NCBI GenBank assembly: GCA_903900265.1
Contig: CAIUMM010000092.1
Location: forward strand, 1-38,473
Reading direction: 5' to 3'
Length of the DNA: 38,473 nucleotides
DNA from: an uncultured Pseudomonadota bacterium
GTDB taxonomy: Bacteria > Myxococcota_A > UBA796 > SXON01
Shown piece after piece: positions 9,078 through 16,812 of the stretch; position 1 is the stretch's first letter; each line of letters starts with the position of its first letter. Position numbers and translations under genes: made by a program. The notes below the pieces were generated by a model. That model saw nothing but the letters and a program-made list of their open reading frames with translations. It did no database searches and had not been told where the DNA came from.

Positions 9078-9557
9078 ATGAAGATCGTCGTCGTGCGGCA
9101 TGCGGAGAAGGAGCGTGAAGGCAACGAGGCGTCGGTGCCGATCTCGGATCGTGGGCGCGAGTCAGCGAGGGCCTGCGGGCTCTGGCTCCGGGATCAGGGT
9201 GTGCGGCCCGTCGCGGTTGCGTACACCCGGGCGGTGCGGACCAAGGACACCGCGGAGGGGATCCTCGATGCGTTTTCTGGAACGTCCGTCCAGGTGCTTG
9301 ATCCCGGATCCCTCCCGGTCAGGGGCGAAAAGTGGGAGGCCCTCGTCGTCCGGCTCGCGGCAACGATGAGCAACCCGAACGGCGACCTCCTTCTCTGCGT
9401 GCACGGTGGCGGGCAGGAGCTTGCCGAAAGGGCTGGGAAGCCGGCGGAGCTGGTGCCCGGGAAAAACCGTTGCGGGGCGTACATTTTGAACGTCGAGGGC
9501 GGTAGGACGACGTGTGTGGGGATGTTTGAGGGGTGGCCGCAGAGGGGGGTGGAATAA
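9078..9557 (+). CDS. Histidine phosphatase family protein (SixA-like)
   Basis: 159 residues, cytoplasmic. The catalytic RHG-type motif is VVRHAEK near the N-terminus, so the phospho-accepting His is in RHA. A TRAVRTKDTAE segment carries the second active-site Arg, and LLCVHGGGQEL carries the second His. The small size fits the SixA/RHG phosphatase group that removes phosphate from proteins or small metabolites. The ATG at 9078 is preferred over an in-frame GTG at 9072 because AGGGAG (9067-9072) sits five bases before it. The gene has its own AT-rich upstream region and is probably transcribed apart from the VWA gene. The substrate is unknown. Confidence 0.82.
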   Translation: MKIVVVRHAEKEREGNEASVPISDRGRESARACGLWLRDQGVRPVAVAYTRAVRTKDTAEGILDAFSGTSVQVLDPGSLPVRGEKWEALVVRLAATMSNPNGDLLLCVHGGGQELAERAGKPAELVPGKNRCGAYILNVEGGRTTCVGMFEGWPQRGVE

Positions 9558-9590
9558 GTTGGTAGGCTCAATTTCGGCGTTGAGGGGGGG

Positions 9591-9749
9591 CATCTGGTCG
9601 CCCAACCAGCATACTCTCCGGATGTCCAGCCCGCCGAACGGCTTTGGGCCCTGCTCAGTGAAAGCTTGTTCAATCGCGACTACGTCGACATCAACGAGCA
9701 CAGCGAGGTAGCCGCGCGGCGCTGCCGAAAATTCGTTGCCCAAATCTAA
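9591..9749 (+). pseudogene. IS630-type transposase C-terminal remnant
   Basis: Reading 53 codons to the TAA at 9747-9749 gives QPAYSPDVQPAERLWALL followed by SESLFNRDYVDINEHSE, with no start codon. This is the C-terminal catalytic-Glu region of IS630-family transposases. The transposase at the right edge of the window carries the equivalent LPAYSPELQPAERLWP. Nothing upstream continues the frame, so only the 3' scrap of an old insertion remains between the phosphatase and mcrB. Confidence 0.75.
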
Positions 9750-9793
9750 GTCATCCGTGCCCGCACTCTCATGTACGGTTGGCCGAAGGCTCA

Positions 9794-9876
9794 TTCCCGC
9801 AAGACGTTCGAACTAGTCGCCTTGCGAGCCGATTCGTGGCGTTTTGGAATCAGCCGTGCTTGAAATCTTGCGGGAA
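9794..9876. repeat. 83-bp inverted-repeat element (possible MITE) upstream of mcrB
   Basis: TTCCCGCAAGA (9794-9804) and TCTTGCGGGAA (9866-9876) are perfect 11-bp inverted repeats. Each is flanked on the outside by CTCA (9790-9793 and 9877-9880), which looks like a four-base target duplication. The interior is non-coding. It ends 40 bp before the mcrB start, so it may carry or disrupt the promoter. A long-arm operator is the alternative. Confidence 0.5.
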
Positions 9877-9916
9877 CTCATCTTTCGGATAGGACATAGC
9901 AATCGGAGAGTATAAA

Positions 9917-12037
9917 ATGTCAAAGGTCTTATTTTACAAGGCGGGAACCAACGGCAAGAACTGGGATTTTTACAGGGAACAATCATTAGCCGGATTTGGA
10001 ACATTCCTCGACGAGAACGGGAAACCTATGACCCAGTTGCCAGTTCGGGACGGCCTCGCGGTCGGTGACCTCCTGATCAGCATGGCCGGCTCCCGCAAGG
10101 CCGCGCAGGTTCTTGGAGTGGGTATTGTCACCTCGCTCCCCCTGCCCGAGTCGGAGCGGACTGAGGTCGCGAACGAAATAAGCAAGCCGCGGAAGAACGC
10201 CTTGGAACAGCATGTCCACTTTGTACGAGTGCACTGGTATGAAATGAGGCCCGCCTTGGAATGGTCGAGCATTCAGGTAGTCGGTGACCTCCCAATGGGT
10301 GACATCTACACAATCAAGGGGGTCGAAAAGAACACTGTCCGATCAGTGCGTTGCCTTGCAGAGTCGCTTCCCGGTGAGTTCGGAGAAAAATTGCGTGAAG
10401 CGCTTGATAGTGTAGAGTTGCGGCCAGGTTACCTATCTCTGATTCGTGATGTCTTAGCAGTCGCGGGCACCCCATTGCTTCCCAAAGTGATAGGGGAACG
10501 TCTGCAAGCCCTAGGGTACAAGGTTGTTAACGGAGGTTCGACGGTTCGGACTGTTCTCCAACAGCACTCAGTACATCAACTTAATGAGACGCGGCGCTTT
10601 GTTCCGTATATCTTTCTGTCCCACGGGGACGGTCGCTGGTCTTTGGCTGCTGAGAGGACGAATGGCGTCCAGGCAGCCCTCAAGTGGCCAGTGCCGCCCC
10701 ATTGCGTAGTGTTGGAGGGTGTCCCCGGCACTGGAAAAACCTATCGCCTCAAGGATGTCAGAGATGCTGCCGCCCTCGACGGGAGCACAATTGTAGGCGA
10801 CGGTAGCGGTCGGTTTGCCGTGACTCTTCATCCGGCAACGGCCTATGAGGACTTCGTCGAGGGGTTGCGCCCCGCTAAGGTGGTTGCCAACAAATCTTCC
10901 AAGGCCGGGGCGCAGGGGTGCCAGGTCGGCGAGTTCAGAAAGCGGGACGATAAGTCCGAAGAGAAAAAGTTTGTTCTTGACGACCGGACATTTTTCTTTT
11001 CTAAACCCGCTGCCGCTGAAACCAGCCGTGGAGCATTCACGCTGCAGGACGGCTTCTTCGTTTCGATATGCATCGAGGCGGGGCTTAACCCCACGAAGGA
11101 GTTCGTGGTTCTGCTAGACGAGTTGAACCGGTGCAACATTCCGAAGGTGCTCGGTGACCTGCTCACCACGCTCGAGTCATCGAAACGGGCACGGTGGTGT
11201 TCGAAGGAGAATTCGAAGGAGAAGGCGACAGCTCGCTGTTGGGATGCGAGCGTAGATGACGGATTTTGGGACATCACTGACGCCCAGGTCGTCACCCTGC
11301 CCTACAGCCGCCGGCTGTTTTTCGTGCCCGACAATGTCTACGTTATCGCTACCATGAACACTACGGATCGCTCCGTCGCGCCAATGGATGCCGCGCTGCG
11401 CCGTCGGTTCGCGTTCGAGCGCGTGTGGCCGATCGGGTTTGAGCCAAGCGCAGTTTGCAAAGCCGAGCGTGAGGGATCGGACGAGGAACGGGGGGCGGCA
11501 GCGACGAAACGCCGGCGGGACGCCATGCTTTTCGCCCTGAAGTGCCCCCTCGAGCACCCGATACTACCATCGGTCGAAGCTTGGATCGCCATGAACACCA
11601 AACTCCAGAAGTTCGGTTACGACGCGATGCTTGGCCACAGCTACCTGTTCGATCTGGTTCGGGATCTTAAGGATTCCGACCGGTTAGCCGTGAGCGACGT
11701 GGCTGTCCCAAACGTCATCGCCCACCATTGGAACAAACACATTTTTCCCCAACTCGTCGATTCGCTCCTCACGAACGACCTGCTGGACAGCGTATTCAAC
11801 GACGAGGGCGAGAGGGACACCCAAAACAACTGCGCGGGTGGCATCCTGTCCACACTCGGGCTGGGAAGTAAGGCTGCTTCAAAAAAGGGCCCGCCACACC
11901 GAATCGGTGACCTGATCCTCGCTTGGGAGCTTCGGGGCACAGGGCTCATGCGGGTGCCGACGATCACGGTGTCAGTGAAGGACGAAGCTTCCGTTGAGCA
12001 GGTCGAGACTAAGACCGGCAACGAGGCTGGGGCCTGA
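9917..12037 (+). CDS. mcrB: McrB-like GTPase/AAA+ subunit of a type IV restriction system
   Basis: 706 residues. The motor domain is typical of McrB: Walker A GVPGTGKT (268-275), Walker B VVLLDELNR (397-405), and the family signature MNTTDRS (480-486) followed by ALRRRFAFE. McrB rings hydrolyse GTP and translocate DNA that carries modified bases, activating the McrC nuclease. Residues 1-150 look like a small PUA/EVE-like beta domain (SKVLFYKAG, GDLLISMAG, VLGVGIV), which would be the modified-base reader. Residues 170-245 resemble a winged-helix segment. Both assignments are tentative. The gene starts at 9917 after an AT-rich leader with GGAGAG upstream. The McrC gene begins three bases after its stop. 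Confidence 0.88.
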   Translation: MSKVLFYKAGTNGKNWDFYREQSLAGFGTFLDENGKPMTQLPVRDGLAVGDLLISMAGSRKAAQVLGVGIVTSLPLPESERTEVANEISKPRKNALEQHVHFVRVHWYEMRPALEWSSIQVVGDLPMGDIYTIKGVEKNTVRSVRCLAESLPGEFGEKLREALDSVELRPGYLSLIRDVLAVAGTPLLPKVIGERLQALGYKVVNGGSTVRTVLQQHSVHQLNETRRFVPYIFLSHGDGRWSLAAERTNGVQAALKWPVPPHCVVLEGVPGTGKTYRLKDVRDAAALDGSTIVGDGSGRFAVTLHPATAYEDFVEGLRPAKVVANKSSKAGAQGCQVGEFRKRDDKSEEKKFVLDDRTFFFSKPAAAETSRGAFTLQDGFFVSICIEAGLNPTKEFVVLLDELNRCNIPKVLGDLLTTLESSKRARWCSKENSKEKATARCWDASVDDGFWDITDAQVVTLPYSRRLFFVPDNVYVIATMNTTDRSVAPMDAALRRRFAFERVWPIGFEPSAVCKAEREGSDEERGAAATKRRRDAMLFALKCPLEHPILPSVEAWIAMNTKLQKFGYDAMLGHSYLFDLVRDLKDSDRLAVSDVAVPNVIAHHWNKHIFPQLVDSLLTNDLLDSVFNDEGERDTQNNCAGGILSTLGLGSKAASKKGPPHRIGDLILAWELRGTGLMRVPTITVSVKDEASVEQVETKTGNEAGA

Positions 12038-12040
12038 CCG

Positions 12041-13687
12041 ATGCCGTACGTTCACATCACCGCGAGCCCCCGGGGGCACCGGTGCGGACTCTTCCACTAC
12101 GTTGGCGCCGGAAAGGCGATTACGGTGCTCGTTCTGCCCAAGATGTGGAGCGAGCAAGGAAAGTCACGAATCTCAGTCGACGAGCACAGCCTCATCCTGG
12201 TCCTATACGAGCTCGACAAGGTTGTTGTTGAAGTCGATCAGAAGTTCGCTGACTGGCTCTGCGTCGAGGTTCGCCGGTCAATCGACGACTCGGTCCGTAG
12301 GGCCCAGGCCAAGAAGAAGAAGCCTCAGGCCGCAACGTCGAACGATGCTGTCGAGGAGGACGAGGAGGACGAGGAGGACGAGGAGGATGACTGCGACGCG
12401 ATCCTAAACGAGCTTGTGACTTTCTCACCGACCAAAGACAAAGCCTCACCGACCGAGTTTTCCGGTGGGCCGGACGTCCAGCAGTCTCTGCTTTCGCTGA
12501 TCTACTTAGCCTCCCGCTGTCGGCGTTCTACGAACATCTGGGCGCACGACGCCGACGCAACGGAAGGCTCCGGCGGAGCCGTCGGCGAGTTGGGGGAACG
12601 CAGAAACGCGCACGACCCGCTCGCCTTGCTGGCCCAGTGGCTGTTCGTCGAGCAGATGGAAGCGCGGATCCGGAAGGTCCGTCGTGGTTACATCCCGATC
12701 GTGGAGACATCGTGCTTCCTGCGAGGGCGCCCCACCACTCGGGGAATGTTGGAACAGGCCGCTATGGGTGCGCCGTGGATCGAGTGCGCCAGAGATGAGT
12801 TCACCGAGGCCACGCCCCTCTACCGAGTTCTGGTTACTGCGCTGGAACACGTCGCCACGGGAGCCATCGCGGCCCAATTTGGACTGGCGGGGTGGAGCGT
12901 TGCGGAAGTCCTCGCGAAGAAGGCAGTGCGTGTTCGTCGGCTGCTTTCTGCCATCCCGACTTTACCCATCCCCGTGGCAGCAACCGATGCAGGTCGGATC
13001 CGGCTCACCCGCCTGCAGCGCGAGTGGGAGCGTCCCTTGGAGCTCGCTCGCCAGATTCTAAGGGTGGAGCCTCCGAAAACAGGAGTCGCAGGAGAGGGGA
13101 CTGAAGCCATCCAGTGGTGGTTCGACACCAGCAAGCTCTGGGAGGATGTGATCGCACAGGCGCTCGCAGGGCACTGGGGAAGCGTGCGGGAGCAGGGCTC
13201 GAAAGAAAAGAAAGAGAAGTTGGAGGTCTGGATAGGGGTGGGAAAGACGAAGCGCCCCGACGTGGTCGTTTCGAAACCTTTTCCAGGCGACCACAAGGCG
13301 CTGAGTGTGATCATCGATGCGAAATACAAGGGGGTATCCGGGAAGTCCATTAAGGTCGGTGCCGATGACCAGTATCAAGCCTTCGCTTACTCAATGCTAC
13401 GCGGGGTTCCCAATCCCGGTTCTCAGGAGACTGAGACGCCTGCCCCCGACACCGTGGCGCTGGTGTTCCCCTTGGCGACCCAGCAAGGGAGCCGTGCGCG
13501 GCTGACAGGTGAGCCCCCGGGGGCTTCGAGAGGGCTCGTGCACGGGACCGTGCCATCATGCCACCTGCTCCGCGTCGGGCTGCCGTTTCCTTCGCATGAC
13601 GACACCCTTTCACCCGATAAGTGGCAGACCTATCTGAGCGAGGTCGGTCATGCGCTCTCGTCGGGCAAACTGCCACGCCCGACCTGA
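12041..13687 (+). CDS. mcrC: McrC-like PD-(D/E)XK nuclease subunit
   Basis: 548 residues, the nuclease partner of the preceding McrB. The C-terminal PD-(D/E)XK core is visible as WEDVIAQAL (E368), RPDVVV (D407) and VIIDAKYKG (D426, K428), followed by DDQYQAFAY. The N-terminal 300 residues match the general plan of McrBC-type nuclease subunits that dock to the ATPase ring. A very acidic insert (about 105-118, runs of Glu-Glu-Asp coded by GAG-GAC repeats) is unusual and is probably a disordered loop. The start is three bases after the mcrB stop. The 3' end overlaps the convergent AddA-like gene by 40 bp. Confidence 0.85.
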   Translation: MPYVHITASPRGHRCGLFHYVGAGKAITVLVLPKMWSEQGKSRISVDEHSLILVLYELDKVVVEVDQKFADWLCVEVRRSIDDSVRRAQAKKKKPQAATSNDAVEEDEEDEEDEEDDCDAILNELVTFSPTKDKASPTEFSGGPDVQQSLLSLIYLASRCRRSTNIWAHDADATEGSGGAVGELGERRNAHDPLALLAQWLFVEQMEARIRKVRRGYIPIVETSCFLRGRPTTRGMLEQAAMGAPWIECARDEFTEATPLYRVLVTALEHVATGAIAAQFGLAGWSVAEVLAKKAVRVRRLLSAIPTLPIPVAATDAGRIRLTRLQREWERPLELARQILRVEPPKTGVAGEGTEAIQWWFDTSKLWEDVIAQALAGHWGSVREQGSKEKKEKLEVWIGVGKTKRPDVVVSKPFPGDHKALSVIIDAKYKGVSGKSIKVGADDQYQAFAYSMLRGVPNPGSQETETPAPDTVALVFPLATQQGSRARLTGEPPGASRGLVHGTVPSCHLLRVGLPFPSHDDTLSPDKWQTYLSEVGHALSSGKLPRPT

Positions 13688-16600
13688 ACCACCCACCCCG
13701 CCACCGCAAAGTAAATGAACCCCCCGATCACCTTTCTCCCTGTCGCGGCCTCGATCGCCGCCCCGTAAGCCCCCAGCTGCCCCGCGTGCCCGGCAGCCTC
13801 CTCGAGTAGCTTGTCCAGGCCACCGGGCCGGCTCTTGTGGTCGATGACCACCAACCCGTCGGCCGTGTCGAGCACCAAATCGGCGAACCCCCGCACGTGG
13901 CTTCCATCCGCTCGCGGGTGAGCCACCGCCCACTCCCGGCACCACTTCGCACCCGGCCAACGCCGGTCCACCCACGCCATCAGCCGATCCGATGCTTCGA
14001 TCAAATCCGCCGGGGTCAGCGCGACGTCCACACCCCAACGGCCCAGCAGGCCCTCCGCGAGCCGGACACGCGCGGCATGGTCCAGCCCCGGTCGGTCTGC
14101 GGCCAAGAAGCCATGAACTGCATCGCCGCGACCGGCGTCCGGCACGTCCGCGGTGAGCCGGAGATGCGCTCCCAGCTGCGCATGGTCCAACGCCACACCT
14201 GTGGCATCCAGATCGGAGGGCTTTACGAACGCCTTCGGATAGGCGCGAGGCCCTGCTGGATCGAATCCAACCCCAGGTACGACCGGCCTTGACGTAGGCG
14301 AGCCTGCCGCCGGGGACCGAATCACGGCATCAAGCCGACGTCCCGCCCAAGTGACGCCTTCCGCCGGCTCGCAGAGGAGCGCGTTCCCACCTTCCTGCAG
14401 CAGCTTCAGGCATCCGCTCATGAGACTCCCCGTTCGGGCAGCGAACACGATCCGATCCCGTGCCCTCGTCCACCCGACGTAGAGCAGACGCAGGTCCTGC
14501 CGGGCGGCTCGGTCCGCAGCTGCAACGGTGAGAGGATGCGCTTTTAGGTTCTTGTGGAACTCGGTGTCGGTATTGCTCGCTGCGTACGGTTGGGCCCAGT
14601 AGCGAACCCATCGCCCCTTCAGGGGATCTGCAAAGTCGAAGTCCTCGTTTGGGGTGTCGTTGGCGGTGTTGACCCCCAGTGTTGTGGCCTCAAAATCAGC
14701 GTTCAGGCTGCTGAGAACGACGATCGGCCACTCCAGACCTTTGGCGGCGTGCCAGGTGGTCACGACGACGGCGTCTGGTCCCCGACGTGCGGCTTGTGAG
14801 TCTGCTTTGTTGTCTGAGAGCTTTTTGAGCCAAGCGACGAGGCCGGCCGGCGTGGCGGCACCGCCGCTTGCATCCGCGCGCGAAACGTAGGTCAGCACAT
14901 GCGCACGGAGCCGGTCCAGGTTCGCGAGGCGGGCGTCTGCATCCCCCCAGCGTCGGCATAGCTCGGCGATGTCCGCTGCCTGCATGGCCCGATCGTAGCC
15001 CTCAAGGGCGCCGACGGCAGGCGATGCTTCGCGAGCCGCCTTTAGCGCCGCGATGAGCGGGAGATCATTGAGCCCCTCGGCATAGGGCTTCGCGACGACT
15101 CGCTGCAGCCATGCATGGAGGTCCCCGTTGCCCTCGATCATGCGGGAAAGCTCGGTCTTGGCTAGCGCATCGCGGTCATCGACGAAGAGCCTGAGGGCTG
15201 CACAGGCCACTACGCCCTCGGCGGTTTGCAACAGCCCCGCGCGCGGAATTGCGGCGCGGATGCCCAACGCCTCCAGCTCAGCCGCGACGGCGGTGCACTC
15301 GGTGTGTTTGCGACAGAGGACGGCGATGTCGCCGGGCTGGGCCGGTCTGGAGCCGAGGTCGCCATCCCGCACGCGCGAGGTGGGGTCGGCGAGGAACTGC
15401 TGCACTCCTGCGGCTACGCACTTCGCATCCGTCGGTACATTCTTGCTCACCAGATTCCAGCGTTCTACGACTGCGCCAAGGTCCGGCGCCTCAGTCAGCG
15501 CCGCGGGCTCCAACTCACACCGCGCAGCTGGGATGCCTTGGGAGGGAAAGGCGCGGCTGAACACGTCGGACGCCAGCCAGACCAGCTCGGGGCGGCTTCG
15601 ATAGGATTTGGGTAAGGTTTCGGGCTCGGCGCCGCCGAGCACCCCCCGAATCGCCGCGTCCATGAGCGTGGGATCTGCGCCGCGAAAACCATAGATCGCC
15701 TGCTTCTGGTCGCCTACCCAGTAGGACTTTTTGGCCAACTTGGCCAGTTGGAGAAAGATCGCAAGCTGGACCGGGTTGGTGTCCTGAAACTCGTCGACGA
15801 GCACCAGGTCAAGCTCATCGCGTAGGCGCTCTTGCACATCGGCGCGGCGGAGCAGGTCCAGCGCGTACATCTCCTGATCGGCAAAGTCGATCAGGCCGCG
15901 ATCGGCCTTGTACCTCTGGTAGAGGTCCATCGCCTGACTGGCGACGGAAAACACCGTGCGGATCGCGGTCTCGATATCCGCGAGGAGGCGCGGGTGCCGG
16001 TGAGACCCCTCCGCTACGGCTCGTACAGGGACAGCGAAGGGCTCTGACGCTTTGGTGGGTGCAATCTTTGCCAGGCCGACCCAATCGGCCCAGGGCAGTG
16101 CGCGCCCCCTTTCCATTTCTCGGACCGCTTTCTCAACGCGCGTGACCGCCGTGCGGGTGCCAACGGTGGTGTCGCCGGCGGCCTTGACCTGGACCAAGAA
16201 CTCACGCAAGGTCACCAGCAATCGCGCGTCGATGACCTCAGCAGGCTCGGAAGCTTTGCCAAAAAGGGCAAGAAATTCCTCTACGCTTTGGTCGGCATAT
16301 TTCGCCAGGTCCTTCGCAGCGAGCCCGTTGGCACGGGATTTTTCAGCGACGTCACGGACTGCTGCCGGGCCGTCGAACGCAACCAGGCGGGACTGCAGAT
16401 CTTGGAATATCGCCGTCGCTTCTCCTTCCGTTACCGACGAGAGCGCCTCCCGGAACGCATCATCAGCGATGGCTTCGTCGAGCACGCGAAGCTCGGGCGA
16501 CAGCCCCAGCTCGAAGGCAAACTCGGTGACGAGTCGACCGCACACGGCGTTCACCGTCCCGATTCGAGCAGCACCCAGTCGCTGTGCTTCCGAGAATCGG

Positions 16601-16812
16601 CGCTCCTGCAGCAACTTCCTGCGCGTACGCTCCTTGAGCTCAGCCGCCGCTTTGTTCGTGAATGTCGTGGCGAGCACGCATTCCGGTCGTGCGCCGTTCG
16701 CGATCGCCTCGTTGAGGATGTAGGTCAGGCGATAGGTTTTTCCGGTGCCTGCGCTCGCCGAGATGATTGTGATTCGGAGGGGACTGCCCTCGGTGTTTGG
16801 GGCCTGGCTCAT
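13648..16812 (-). CDS. AddA/RecB-like UvrD helicase with C-terminal PD-(D/E)XK nuclease
   Basis: 1054 residues. Superfamily 1 helicase motifs are complete: Walker A SASAGTGKT (18-26), TTFTNKAA (motif Ia), LVLVDEFQDT (about 335-344), a WVGDQKQAIYGFRGAD motif III, WHAAKGLEW (motif V region) and LLYVGWTRARDR (motif VI, about 775). The C-terminus has a RecB-type nuclease core (RGFADLVL, VVIDHKSR near 990, QLGAYGAAI). AddA-type enzymes unwind and degrade DNA ends with AddB. The ATG at 16812, behind AAGAGGTG, overlaps the AddB stop (ATGA) and is preferred over an in-frame start 48 bases upstream. It is the last gene of the SWIM-MoxR-VWA operon. It could be the cell's own AddAB or a defence-specific copy; the context favours the latter. 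Confidence 0.85.
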   Translation of the reverse strand: MSQAPNTEGSPLRITIISASAGTGKTYRLTYILNEAIANGARPECVLATTFTNKAAAELKERTRRKLLQERRFSEAQRLGAARIGTVNAVCGRLVTEFAFELGLSPELRVLDEAIADDAFREALSSVTEGEATAIFQDLQSRLVAFDGPAAVRDVAEKSRANGLAAKDLAKYADQSVEEFLALFGKASEPAEVIDARLLVTLREFLVQVKAAGDTTVGTRTAVTRVEKAVREMERGRALPWADWVGLAKIAPTKASEPFAVPVRAVAEGSHRHPRLLADIETAIRTVFSVASQAMDLYQRYKADRGLIDFADQEMYALDLLRRADVQERLRDELDLVLVDEFQDTNPVQLAIFLQLAKLAKKSYWVGDQKQAIYGFRGADPTLMDAAIRGVLGGAEPETLPKSYRSRPELVWLASDVFSRAFPSQGIPAARCELEPAALTEAPDLGAVVERWNLVSKNVPTDAKCVAAGVQQFLADPTSRVRDGDLGSRPAQPGDIAVLCRKHTECTAVAAELEALGIRAAIPRAGLLQTAEGVVACAALRLFVDDRDALAKTELSRMIEGNGDLHAWLQRVVAKPYAEGLNDLPLIAALKAAREASPAVGALEGYDRAMQAADIAELCRRWGDADARLANLDRLRAHVLTYVSRADASGGAATPAGLVAWLKKLSDNKADSQAARRGPDAVVVTTWHAAKGLEWPIVVLSSLNADFEATTLGVNTANDTPNEDFDFADPLKGRWVRYWAQPYAASNTDTEFHKNLKAHPLTVAAADRAARQDLRLLYVGWTRARDRIVFAARTGSLMSGCLKLLQEGGNALLCEPAEGVTWAGRRLDAVIRSPAAGSPTSRPVVPGVGFDPAGPRAYPKAFVKPSDLDATGVALDHAQLGAHLRLTADVPDAGRGDAVHGFLAADRPGLDHAARVRLAEGLLGRWGVDVALTPADLIEASDRLMAWVDRRWPGAKWCREWAVAHPRADGSHVRGFADLVLDTADGLVVIDHKSRPGGLDKLLEEAAGHAGQLGAYGAAIEAATGRKVIGGFIYFAVAGWVVQVGRGSLPDESA

